A program made the position numbers and the translations under genes. A stretch of DNA of 44,280 bases from Bythopirellula sp. (GTDB lineage Bacteria; Planctomycetota; Planctomycetia; Pirellulales; Lacipirellulaceae). The DNA lies in assembly GCA_028285205.1 (NCBI GenBank), contig JANQQA010000035.1:1-44280 (forward strand), written 5' to 3'. Positions 25,100 to 32,786 of this stretch are shown here, one piece after another. A model generated the notes under the pieces. The model was not told the origin of the DNA. It did not search any database and saw only the letters and a list, made by a program, of their open reading frames with translations. Within the stretch, counting starts at the first letter, position 1, and each line of letters starts with the position of its first letter.

Positions 25100-25140
25100 A
25101 ACAGATTCATCCCCTAACGCTCAAGGCGTTCTTGGTGGTT
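25052..25140. repeat. Inverted repeat overlapping the gcvPA end
   Basis: AACCGCCAAGGACGCC (25052-25067) and GGCGTTCTTGGTGGTT (25125-25140) pair with 14 of 16 matches around a ~57-base loop. The left arm lies inside gcvPA and the right arm ends seven bases before the gcvPB start. It is of the TTGGCGTTCTTGG type of dispersed palindromes. Confidence 0.65.
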
Positions 25141-25147
25141 CTATAAA

Positions 25148-26599
25148 ATGCGAAACACCCACGACACAAAGCTGATCTTCGACCTTTCCAAACCCGGACG
25201 GCGCGCGGCTCGTTTGCCTGCGTGCGATGTCCCGGAACGCGATCTAGCAGAGTTGCTTCCGGCGGCCGCGTTGGCCGATGCCCCCCCTGCCCTACCGGAA
25301 GTTCCCGACCCACAGGTGATTCGCCACTTGGTGAATCTTTCGACGCTGACCATGTCGGTCGACACCAATTTCTATCCGCTGGGGTCGTGCACGATGAAGT
25401 ACAATCCCAAGCGGAACGAACGCGCCGCGGCGATGCCGGGTTTTGCCGACGTGCATCCCTATCAGTCCGACGCAACAATTCAGGGCATGCTCGAAGTCCT
25501 CTACAACATGCAAGAATCGTTGCAAGAAATTTCTGGACTACCAGCGTGCTCGTTGCAACCAGCTGCCGGTGCCCATGGCGAACTCACCGCACTGCTGGTT
25601 GCGGCTGCCTACTTTCGCGATATCGATGAGCCGCGCACCAAGGTGCTCTGCCCCGACAACGCCCACGGCACCAACCCGGCCAGCGCCGCGATGGCAGGTT
25701 TCGACGCGATCACTTTAAAGACCACGGCCGACGGCTACGTCGATCTCGACGATCTCGACGCGAAGCTCGACGAGTCCGTCGCGGTACTGATGATCACCAA
25801 CCCCAGTACGCTCGGCCTATTCGAACCCAACATGCGCGAGATCGCCGACCGTGTGCACGCTAAGGGCGGACTGATCTATCTCGACGGCGCGAATATGAAC
25901 GCCATCCTCGGCATTACCCGACCGGGAGATTTCGGCGCCGACATGCAACACTACAATCCGCACAAGACGTTCAGCGGTCCGCACGGCGGCGGTGGTCCGG
26001 GAGCTGGTCCGATCTGCGTGACGGACAAGCTGGCCCCTTACTTGCCCGCGCCAATCGTACGGAAGAGTGGCGAGGACTACTCACTCGATTTCGACATGCC
26101 GAAATCGATTGGCCGCGTCCGTGCGTTCTTCGGCAACGTTGGCGTACTTCTGAGGGCCTACGCTTACATACGCACGCACGGACCTGACGGTCTGAAGCGA
26201 GTTTCTGAAAACGCTGTTCTCAACGCGAACTACTTGCTCAGCCGCGTGAAGCACATTTTGCCAGTACCCCAAGGGAATCGCTGCATGCATGAGTTTGTCG
26301 CCTCAGGCAAAGACCTGAAGCGTGACAAAGATATCTCGGCGATGGATATCGCCAAGCGGCTGCTCGATTTTGGTGTGCACGCACCGACGGTCTACTTCCC
26401 GTTGACGGTGCCCGAGGCAATCATGGTCGAGCCGACCGAGACCGAGAGCAAAGAAACGCTCGACGCGTTCGCGGAAATCCTGTTCCGCATCACCGAAGAG
26501 GATGCCCAGACGTTGCACGACGCACCTCACACCACTGCGGTCAGCCGGCCCGACGAAGTCCGCGCTGCCCGACAGCCGGTGCTTGTCCACGCTGAGTGA
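25148..26599 (+). CDS. gcvPB: Glycine dehydrogenase (decarboxylating) subunit 2
   Basis: 483 residues. C-terminal half of the split P protein, carrying the PLP lysine in NPHKTFSGPHGGGGPGAGP. Other family patterns: MSVDTNFYPLGSCTMKYNPKRNE, FADVHPYQ, LPACSLQPAAGAHGELTALL, CPDNAHGTNPASAAMAGFDAI, GLIYLDGANMNAI and DFGVHAPTVYFPLTVPEAIMVEPTETESK. Full length. It starts at ATG 25148 without a Shine-Dalgarno. The lipoyl-transfer gene begins five bases after its stop. Confidence 0.96.
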   Translation: MRNTHDTKLIFDLSKPGRRAARLPACDVPERDLAELLPAAALADAPPALPEVPDPQVIRHLVNLSTLTMSVDTNFYPLGSCTMKYNPKRNERAAAMPGFADVHPYQSDATIQGMLEVLYNMQESLQEISGLPACSLQPAAGAHGELTALLVAAAYFRDIDEPRTKVLCPDNAHGTNPASAAMAGFDAITLKTTADGYVDLDDLDAKLDESVAVLMITNPSTLGLFEPNMREIADRVHAKGGLIYLDGANMNAILGITRPGDFGADMQHYNPHKTFSGPHGGGGPGAGPICVTDKLAPYLPAPIVRKSGEDYSLDFDMPKSIGRVRAFFGNVGVLLRAYAYIRTHGPDGLKRVSENAVLNANYLLSRVKHILPVPQGNRCMHEFVASGKDLKRDKDISAMDIAKRLLDFGVHAPTVYFPLTVPEAIMVEPTETESKETLDAFAEILFRITEEDAQTLHDAPHTTAVSRPDEVRAARQPVLVHAE

Positions 26600-26603
26600 C
26601 ACC

Positions 26604-27416
26604 GTGCCAGGCGACACAACACCGAGCAACCTCACCGAGTGCCAACTCCTCATTGACCCACCCGCCGACGGTGCGTGGAATATGGCGGTCGACGAAGTGC
26701 TGCTCGACGAGGTCGCCTCGACCGGCCAGCCCGTGCTTCGGTTTTACCAGTGGCAACAACCGACACTTTCGCTCGGTTACTTCCAAGCCATCGCGGATCG
26801 GACCCAGCATCCGGCGAGTGCTTCCGCAGACGTCGTGCGTCGACTGAGCGGCGGCGGCGCGATATTGCACGACCGTGAGCTAACCTACAGCTTCCTGCTA
26901 CCCGCCACGCACGAACTGTCTCGCGACACGCAGCGTCTGTACGACTCCGTCCACCAGGTTATCGTCAAGCAGTTGAGCACGCAGCTGCCCGATTCCGCGG
27001 AGTGGCAGCCCACGCTCTGTGACACCCCGTCCGTACTTTCACGGCGAGAAGAACCGTTTCTTTGTTTCCAACGTCGCGCTCAGGGCGACATCCTCTTGCA
27101 GCGCTCCGCCGGTCAGTCGCCAACAGCCGATCACAAGATCGTTGGCAGCGCGCAGCGTCGGCGTCGCGGAACTGTCCTGCAGCATGGAAGCATTTTGCTC
27201 TCCCGATCAGCGCTGGCTACCGAACTACCTGGATTCAACGATTTGACCGATCAGCATCTTGCCGCGGACGACCTCATACGTTGTCTTCCTTCGCAGCTTG
27301 CAAATGTCACCCAGCTTCGACTGGTCGAAGGCAAGTTGACCGACGCGCTGATCACCAAAGTTCGGCAGCTACAGCAAGCAAAATATCAATCCGCCAGCTG
27401 GACAGATCGGCGTTAA
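26604..27416 (+). CDS. LipM-like octanoyl/lipoyl transferase (LplA family)
   Basis: 270 residues if started at GTG 26604, five bases after the gcvPB stop; the open frame extends back into gcvPB. LplA/LipB/LipM fold: WNMAVDEVLLDEV, RFYQWQQPTLSLGYFQ, VVRRLSGGGAILHDRELTYSFLLP (the cofactor-binding signature) and DHKIVGSAQRRRRGTVLQHGSILL, which has the conserved catalytic Lys region. A Cys in EPFLCFQRR lies where LipM enzymes have their nucleophilic Cys, favouring an octanoyltransferase over an ATP-using ligase. Position at the end of the gcv operon fits attachment of the cofactor to GcvH. The small C-terminal accessory domain of LplA is reduced. Confidence 0.85.
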   Translation: MPGDTTPSNLTECQLLIDPPADGAWNMAVDEVLLDEVASTGQPVLRFYQWQQPTLSLGYFQAIADRTQHPASASADVVRRLSGGGAILHDRELTYSFLLPATHELSRDTQRLYDSVHQVIVKQLSTQLPDSAEWQPTLCDTPSVLSRREEPFLCFQRRAQGDILLQRSAGQSPTADHKIVGSAQRRRRGTVLQHGSILLSRSALATELPGFNDLTDQHLAADDLIRCLPSQLANVTQLRLVEGKLTDALITKVRQLQQAKYQSASWTDRR

Positions 27417-27740
27417 CTGCGCCGCACGCGACTGCCGATGACAGTCATGGGAACCCTCTAGATATGTGGGTTTCCGCCGGCTCACCAAGCCGCTGAGGTA
27501 CACCCCTTGATTGAGGGGTTATACAGGGTCGGCAACAATCTAGAATTTCAAATGCGGACCCAGGTTTTTTGTAGGAAAATCAAGATTCGCATGATATCCT
27601 CTACGTTGGGACACTGACCGGGAGGATTTCCTATTTAGTCCCAAATCCGGCACGAAAATGCTGAGTTCAAGCTTTGAGATTCCGTGGGGGGGTCGATGAA
27701 GCGAGCTCAGTAACCGGATGTTTTGTCGCTTGTGGTGACC
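27417..27740. other. 324-base intergenic region, no gene seen
   Basis: No convincing frame on either strand. It holds a short hairpin, ACCCCT (27502-27507) and AGGGGT (27514-27519) around TGATTG, about 85 bases after the transferase gene, which might end the gcv transcript although no U-tract follows. The rest should contain the promoter of the FHA gene; I could not pick a clear one. Confidence 0.4.
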
Positions 27741-28442
27741 ATGGACGTTATTCTCAAAGTACTGGAAGGCGCTAAAACTGGCACCAAGATCGCGGTCAAG
27801 AAAGACGAATTCTTGATCGGGCGTAGCCAGCAGTGCCACCTTTGCGTCGGCAGCAGTTCTGTCAGCCGCCAACACTGCAAGATCACCCGCAAAGAGGCGA
27901 CCGTCTCGATCCAGGATCTCGGTAGCCGCAACGGTACGCTGGTCAACGGCGAGAAGATTACCGGCGAAACCGAACTGTCCTCCGGCGACGAATTAGGCGT
28001 CGGCACGTTGAAGCTGTTGCTGACAATTTCACACGGCATCAACAATCTAAAGCGACCCAAAGTGGAAACCGTCGCCGACGCAGTCGAGCGCACGGCAGCC
28101 GCTAGTGATTCCGCCGTCGGCGAAGACGATATCACCCAGTGGCTCTATGATGCCCCCGATGCACCCGCTTCTTCGCAATCGATGAGTGAAACGCAGACCA
28201 TCCGCATGGACGATACGAATGCGATGGAGCTGAAGAAAAAAGTGCAAGAGGAAGAGAGCAGCGAGTCGGCGGACGAAGAACACACAGATGCCACCGACGA
28301 AGAGGCCACGGAAGAAGAGGACGACAAGAAGTCGAAGAAGAGGGAGCCAGGCAAGCTCCCCAAACTTCCTACCGAGCCCGCTTCCAAAGATAGTCGCGAA
28401 GCGGCCATGATGGCGTTGCGAAACTGGAATCGCCGTCGCTAA
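27741..28442 (+). CDS. FHA-domain protein
   Basis: 233 residues from ATG 27741 (MDVILKVLEGAKTGTKIAV); a TTG at 27723 would add six residues. Residues about 1-95 form a forkhead-associated domain: FLIGRSQQCHLCVGSSSVSRQHCKI with the phospho-Thr-binding GR...S..H pattern, then IQDLGSRNGTLVNGEKI. The rest is acidic and probably disordered (EEESSESADEEHTDATDEEATEEEDDKK, about 175-205), with a basic end. FHA domains bind phosphothreonine peptides, so this is probably a reader in Ser/Thr kinase signalling, which is abundant in planctomycetes. No kinase is adjacent. Confidence 0.88.
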   Translation: MDVILKVLEGAKTGTKIAVKKDEFLIGRSQQCHLCVGSSSVSRQHCKITRKEATVSIQDLGSRNGTLVNGEKITGETELSSGDELGVGTLKLLLTISHGINNLKRPKVETVADAVERTAAASDSAVGEDDITQWLYDAPDAPASSQSMSETQTIRMDDTNAMELKKKVQEEESSESADEEHTDATDEEATEEEDDKKSKKREPGKLPKLPTEPASKDSREAAMMALRNWNRRR

Positions 28443-28577
28443 CGCGACTGGCGTGTTGACAGCTCGCCATCTCTCTGGGTTTAACGCCCAAATTCGTCTT
28501 CCCCCAGCAAGGCGTTTGAATTTCAATAGAGTCAGACCTACCTCACGCGCAACCACTCATTAACTGACACACCTGCG

Positions 28578-28829
28578 ATGAAAGCCGCCAATTCTCAACC
28601 CGACAAGCCAAAAGCAGCGTTACTCGGTCTGGCACTCGATGCCGAGGACGGGCAGAAACGCATCACCCGCGGCCCAAACTTCCTGCTCGCCGGCGGCTCG
28701 CAAGAGACGCATGGCCAGATGCAAGAGACTGCCATCAAGATTAACGAGTACCTCGACCGTCGCGGCAAACAACTGGCGGACGTCTCAGTGAACGAGCTTC
28801 GCGACATCGTCGCGGATATCGAAAAGTAG
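28578..28829 (+). CDS. Small conserved-looking protein, uncharacterised
   Basis: 83 residues from ATG 28578. Sequence runs ALLGLALDAEDGQKRITRGPNFLLAGGSQETHGQMQETAIKINEYLDRRGKQLADVSVNELRDIVADIEK. No family recognised. The second half looks helical (amphipathic, about 45-83), without Cys, signal or membrane segment. The regular codon use, compact fold and clean placement between the FHA gene and a terminator suggest a real gene. Function unknown. Confidence 0.6.
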   Translation: MKAANSQPDKPKAALLGLALDAEDGQKRITRGPNFLLAGGSQETHGQMQETAIKINEYLDRRGKQLADVSVNELRDIVADIEK

Positions 28830-28836
28830 CTACAAC

Positions 28837-28877
28837 AAAAAACAGGCAGTTCCGAACCGTGGGCTCGAAACTGCCTG
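28837..28877 (-). terminator. Intrinsic terminator of the H1-like gene
   Basis: CAGGCAGTTCCGA (28843-28855) and TCGAAACTGCCTG (28865-28877) form a 13-base stem with one mismatch. Read on the minus strand it is followed by six T (28842-28837), a textbook rho-independent terminator 29 bases beyond the stop of the minus-strand gene. On the plus strand there is no U-tract. Confidence 0.85.
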
Positions 28878-28905
28878 AATGTGATCAGCAAACTGTTGGG
28901 TACGC

Positions 28906-29442
28906 TTAAACTGCGAACTCTGTCGTCTGCAGTTCTGCTGTTTGAGTGTCCTCCGCTTCCAGGACGTCGGCCGGCTCGTTAGGCTCACTGGGTTCACTGA
29001 CTTCCGGACGCACGATCGCGACTTCAGCCGGCGTGAGTTGCACGTAGCCTAGATCGCGAATCACTTCCAGGACTTCGCTGCATGTGGGGAACATCCGTCC
29101 GCTGGTGCGCTTGTACTCGTCCATTGCGTTCATGAATTCAACTTCTTGCTCGCTGTAGTCGCGTTCGCAAGTGGTTGGATCGATCTGACGACGACGCTGC
29201 ACCTTTTCTCGCTTTTCAACCTTCGGAGCCTCGGCTTCATTAACGGGATCACGACGATCGGCTTTCGTACGACGATCGATCGTTACTTCCTGATCGCCAG
29301 CCTTCTTCTTCGCCTTCGCTTTGCCGCTGGCTGCACGGGCTTTGGGGGAGGAGCTTCTCTTGGACTTGCTTGCCGTCGCCTTCTTGGCGGTCGTCTTCTT
29401 GGTGGCGGTCTTGCGTTTGGCGGTGGTCTTTTTCGCTGGCAT
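28906..29442 (-). CDS. Histone-H1-like basic protein with conserved C-terminal segment
   Basis: 178 residues from ATG 29442. The first ~65 residues are Lys/Ala/Thr-rich ([21 protein letters not shown]..., repeated AKK and TKK units), like histone H1 and chlamydial Hc1/Hc2 tails. The middle is charged ([11 protein letters not shown]). The C-terminal part is a compact segment, [22 protein letters not shown] then [22 protein letters not shown], ending in an acidic Glu/Pro tail. The segment is presumably a DNA- or protein-binding helical domain. It is probably nucleoid-associated; the domain is not one I can name. It ends at the terminator at 28837-28877. Confidence 0.75.
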   Translation of the reverse strand: MPAKKTTAKRKTATKKTTAKKATASKSKRSSSPKARAASGKAKAKKKAGDQEVTIDRRTKADRRDPVNEAEAPKVEKREKVQRRRQIDPTTCERDYSEQEVEFMNAMDEYKRTSGRMFPTCSEVLEVIRDLGYVQLTPAEVAIVRPEVSEPSEPNEPADVLEAEDTQTAELQTTEFAV

Positions 29443-29827
29443 TCGGGGGAGTACTCCGTCTTGGCCCGGTGGTCGGGCAGTCGCTAGGTGGGGAAGAACC
29501 TCTGACGCTAGCAATCATCGGAGCAGTGCTATCAGAAAATAAACCGATCAGGAAAAGTATCCGGTTCGCCGAAATCTGCCGGTTGGTACGGATTTTCCGG
29601 GTTGGCCAAAGCTTACGGCTGCGCGGGGCATCGAGCTCTCCTCGCTGTCGTGATGCTAGTACGGGCGGTCATTCGAGCCGACTCGAGGTATCACAACTCC
29701 TCTTCCCATCCAGGGGTGGGCCGATGGCATCTGGGTTGCGGCTCGACGCGTGGATTGGTACGGTTCCCGCCCAGATTTGCTCCGTCTTGCCCCGGAACCG
29801 GAGGGACGTGCCCGCCGCGCGTCGCCA

Positions 29828-30586
29828 ATGATGAGTAGCGCACGAATGAACTGCACAACCAGTACGCAGCCCCAACTGATCGTTCTCTTGGCCATCGCTG
29901 GGCTTGCGCTCACCGGCTGCACCAACATGACGACGCACTCGCTCAACGCGGAAGGCGTTCGACTGTATCAAAGCGGCAACTACCAGCAAGCCGCGGCGCA
30001 GTTCCAACGTGCGATCGCCGCCAACCCGCGATCAGCCAACGGCTACTACAATCTCGCTTCCGCCTTGCACAAAAGTGGCAAACAATTCAATCGGCCCGAG
30101 GATCTCGCGCAGGCGGAGCAGCTGTACAATCAGTGTTTGAACTACGACCCCAACCACACGGAATGCTACCGTGGTCTGGCCGTGTTACTCTCGGAAACCG
30201 ACCGACAAGATGCCACGTATCGGCTACTGGAAGGTTGGATCGCGCGCAGCCCGCAACTGGCGGATCCGCGAATCGAACTCGCCCGCGTGCTGGAAGAAAA
30301 CAACAACGTGCCACAAGCCTCAGCCCGTCTGGTCGAGGCCGTGGAAATCGACCCCAACAACAGCCGCGCCCTGACGGCGCTCGGTCGCTTGCGTGAGATC
30401 CAAGGCCAAAACGCCCAAGCGCTCGCTGACTATCAGCGCTCGCTGTCCATCAACCGGTTCCAACCCGACATCGCCGCCCGCGTCGCGGCACTCACCGCAA
30501 CGACCGCTTCACCGCTGCCGATCATGTCCACTCCTCCCGCCGGTACGCGCACCGTACAGCAATGGTCCCCGGCCGTGCGTTACTAG
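29828..30586 (+). CDS. TPR-repeat lipoprotein
   Basis: 252 residues from ATG 29828; ATGs at 29831 and 29846 are also possible. The signal peptide QLIVLLAIAGLALTGC ends in a lipobox (LTGC), so the protein should be lipid-anchored in an exported compartment. At least four tetratricopeptide units follow: LNAEGVRLYQSGNYQQAAAQFQRAIAANP, GYYNLASALHKSGK...LAQAEQLYNQCLNYDP, PRIELARVLEENNNVPQASARLVEAVEIDP and ALTALGRLREIQGQNAQALADYQRSLSIN. A Pro/Thr/Ala tail ends it. TPRs mediate protein contacts; partners are unknown. Confidence 0.88.
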   Translation: MMSSARMNCTTSTQPQLIVLLAIAGLALTGCTNMTTHSLNAEGVRLYQSGNYQQAAAQFQRAIAANPRSANGYYNLASALHKSGKQFNRPEDLAQAEQLYNQCLNYDPNHTECYRGLAVLLSETDRQDATYRLLEGWIARSPQLADPRIELARVLEENNNVPQASARLVEAVEIDPNNSRALTALGRLREIQGQNAQALADYQRSLSINRFQPDIAARVAALTATTASPLPIMSTPPAGTRTVQQWSPAVRY

Positions 30587-30623
30587 GGTGAACGTGATTC
30601 CCAAGCCCGGCTAGGGGATGAGG

Positions 30624-31046
30624 TTAGTGGAAATCGTACCGAATAGCGATGCGCCCATTTGATACGTTCATCGGCGAGTAAGTGACACTTGCTCGACTGC
30701 TGTAGTATTCATGTGGACTCATGTCGATTTCGAACTTCCCGGGCCCAACCTTGTGGACGCCGTTGTACTCCTCCAAAGTCAATGTAGCCCGTCCGTCGAT
30801 TTCTCCCGATATGAGCAGGGTGAGCCCCGTGACAGACCGTTCAGACTCAATTCCGATTTCGTAAGTCCGTGGCCGGGAAATTTCAGCATCTGTAATCGTG
30901 ACGGCCTGTAGGCGGGTTAACCACACCAGCACACCGACAATTGCTGCGAAGACTGAAATACCCGCTAAGAGGCTTACCAACGTGAATCGCACACAACGGC
31001 TCTTCGTCAGGCGAAGAGTTCGATGTGCTGTCTTACGATTGGCCAT
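30624..31046 (-). CDS. Membrane-anchored protein, uncharacterised
   Basis: 140 residues from ATG 31046. A basic N-terminus (MANRKTAHRTLRLTKSRCVRF) precedes one transmembrane segment (TLVSLLAGISVFAAIVGVLVWL, about 22-43). The rest (about 50-140) is a beta-rich domain (YEIGIESERSVTGLTLLISGEIDGRATLTLEEYNG) that would lie outside the membrane. No family recognised. It is convergent with the TPR lipoprotein gene and ends 37 bases from it. Confidence 0.6.
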   Translation of the reverse strand: MANRKTAHRTLRLTKSRCVRFTLVSLLAGISVFAAIVGVLVWLTRLQAVTITDAEISRPRTYEIGIESERSVTGLTLLISGEIDGRATLTLEEYNGVHKVGPGKFEIDMSPHEYYSSRASVTYSPMNVSNGRIAIRYDFH

Positions 31047-31584
31047 CTGAATTGCGAAGCAACTTGGTACTTCTTAATCGAATTCCCCGCTACGCTGACA
31101 CATCGCGTCAGATGCTCTGAATCCGTGGCGCGGCCAGCCACTGTATTCCCAAGCAGAGCGCGCACGAGCACGTGGGCGTAACGCCGTGGATCGTTCCTAG
31201 GGTTTGTCCCGCCAGACGCAAAAAAAGACTCCTTTCCTCTCTGCGCGGCAGGGCTTTCGACGGCACGCTCGCTCCCACCTGTATAATGCGATCCTGCCAA
31301 TGTGTCGAGAGCCGAGACAACAAAGATTTAAGTCCCCGCTGGTGGTAAGCATCGATAGCTCGACGGCAAGTTGCTCACCGCGGAAATGTCACCGGTAACT
31401 GGGGTTTTCTACCACACTTGCAGTAGACGAGCTGACTCATAGGTGATTACAATCTGGCTAGAATTGCCCAAGAATTCTACCATGTCATTGGGCGATGACG
31501 ATTCAGCGAGTCAGAGATCGCAGACAGGAGACGCGTCAGACTTTCCCAACTTCATTTTCTTTTTGCCAAGGAATCGAGGGTCCT
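31047..31584. other. 538-base gene-poor region
   Basis: No frame on either strand looks coding. TATAAT occurs at 31282-31287 on the plus strand without a clear -35 at proper spacing. No tRNA, repeat array or remnant of a known gene was recognised. It separates a minus-strand and a plus-strand membrane protein gene, so it should contain two divergent promoters. Confidence 0.4.
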
Positions 31585-32256
31585 ATGTTCCGGTTGAAGC
31601 TTGCGGCAGTGGTGCTTGGTGCGATGTTCGCGTACTTCGGCGTGCAAGAATTCCGTGTCAGTCAAGGAACCTCTGTGGAACCAGTCGACGTCGAATTGGC
31701 GAGCATCGAAGCAGGCGATTCGAGCGAGAACAACCACATTCGGCTGGGTGAGCACTTTGCTGTCTACGCCGGTTCGGTCTACCAGTATCGACAAGGCAAG
31801 TACGAGACGGGCGAGCCAACCGGTACCACCGATGTCGACTACGCCTACTACCCAATCATCTCCGCGGAACACCCGTTTTTCACTGAGCTGGCCACGCTCG
31901 CCGATAAGCACGGCAGCCTCGACGATGTACCTGACGCGGAGTGGCCCGCCATCGACTCGTTCAGCGTCATCGTCAAGACGAAGCGATTCGACACGATCGG
32001 GGCGATCCCCGACTCGATGAACGCCGAGGATTCGGTCCAAGGACTTGTGATTAATCTCATCGAAGGCCTCGATAGCGAAGAGGAATCGCTCCTCCGCCAA
32101 AGTTTCCCGAAGGTCGACGTCAACAAAGTCCTCATCGTCGAGGACGGCCGCCAACCAGCCTCAGCGATGAAGTCACTCGGCATGACCGCCGGAGGCGTCT
32201 TGGTGTCACTGGCTGGTGCGGCAGGCTTCCTGATCGGTCGACCTTCCGCAGCATAA
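31585..32256 (+). CDS. Membrane protein with two terminal helices, uncharacterised
   Basis: 223 residues from ATG 31585, with GAGGG just upstream; the frame extends to 31495 but that part looks non-coding. A transmembrane segment at each end (FRLKLAAVVLGAMFAYFGV, about 2-20; AGGVLVSLAGAAGFLIGR, about 200-220) encloses a ~175-residue domain. It has patterns such as VDVELASIEAGD, HFAVYAGSVYQYRQGKYETGE, YAYYPIISAEHPFF, FSVIVKTKRFDTIGAIPD, SVQGLVINLIEGLDSEEESLLRQSFP and KVLIVEDGRQPAS. The layout is reminiscent of helix-domain-helix proteins such as TMEM43/GIDE, but the resemblance is loose and I do not assign a family. Confidence 0.7.
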   Translation: MFRLKLAAVVLGAMFAYFGVQEFRVSQGTSVEPVDVELASIEAGDSSENNHIRLGEHFAVYAGSVYQYRQGKYETGEPTGTTDVDYAYYPIISAEHPFFTELATLADKHGSLDDVPDAEWPAIDSFSVIVKTKRFDTIGAIPDSMNAEDSVQGLVINLIEGLDSEEESLLRQSFPKVDVNKVLIVEDGRQPASAMKSLGMTAGGVLVSLAGAAGFLIGRPSAA

Positions 32257-32743
32257 CGGTAGTCGGCAATGAATTTCGCCGTCTGTTTCGCCTGGCGGTA
32301 GATTTCGAGCCCTTGGTTCGCGGTAAGAGACGCGTGCGCGGCCCCAACTCCCCGGTGCGCGTGTGCACCATCAACCTTGTTGCATGTGAAGACCCAACCT
32401 CGAGCGTAGCAACGAGTGGGCAAATACGCACCCAAAGCTGAACGTTTTTGTGCCTGTTCTTCCAGGTCATGGCTGCGACGTTCGAAGTCGATCGCGATCG
32501 AGGATGTCTCAATTGGCACGGCTGGTCCTCAGATGCGGTACGTCCGACGAAGTGCGGCAACACTTCCTGCAACTCGACAAAAGGGCTCGCCTCGGCTCAA
32601 TCGCGGATGAATGTGATCCGACGCGTATCCGACCGAGCGAGATTATGCCACGGACGTCAGGAACGTAGTTCAATGTTCGAGCGAGGCACAACAGCACCCC
32701 TACGCCGAACTTTTTCGATGCAATTGTGTCCCGATGAAAGAAT
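32257..32743. other. Gene-poor region before the AAA+ gene
   Basis: About 490 bases without a supportable gene. A minus-strand frame through 32519-32256 (containing EIYRQAKQTAKFIADYRY) stays open but continues antisense through the upstream membrane protein gene and has no start signal, so I do not call it. It might be a decayed gene. Confidence 0.35.
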
Positions 32744-32759
32744 GCCGCTATAATGCGGC
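32724..32759 (+). promoter_or_regulatory. Promoter with palindrome around the -10 box, AAA+ gene
   Basis: A perfect TATAAT (32749-32754) is exactly enclosed by GCCGC (32744-32748) and GCGGC (32755-32759), a 5-base inverted repeat. A poor -35, TTGTGT (32724-32729), lies 19 bases upstream. The start codon of the AAA+ gene is 33 bases after the -10. The palindrome could be an operator or an early-transcript hairpin. Confidence 0.5.
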
Positions 32760-32786
32760 TGATCCTTTCATACCTGGCAACTATCC

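Noticed and set aside
31848..32519. 223-codon minus-strand frame over the end of the membrane protein gene
   Set aside because: Mostly antisense to a better-supported gene; the unique part lacks a ribosome site and recognisable sequence.
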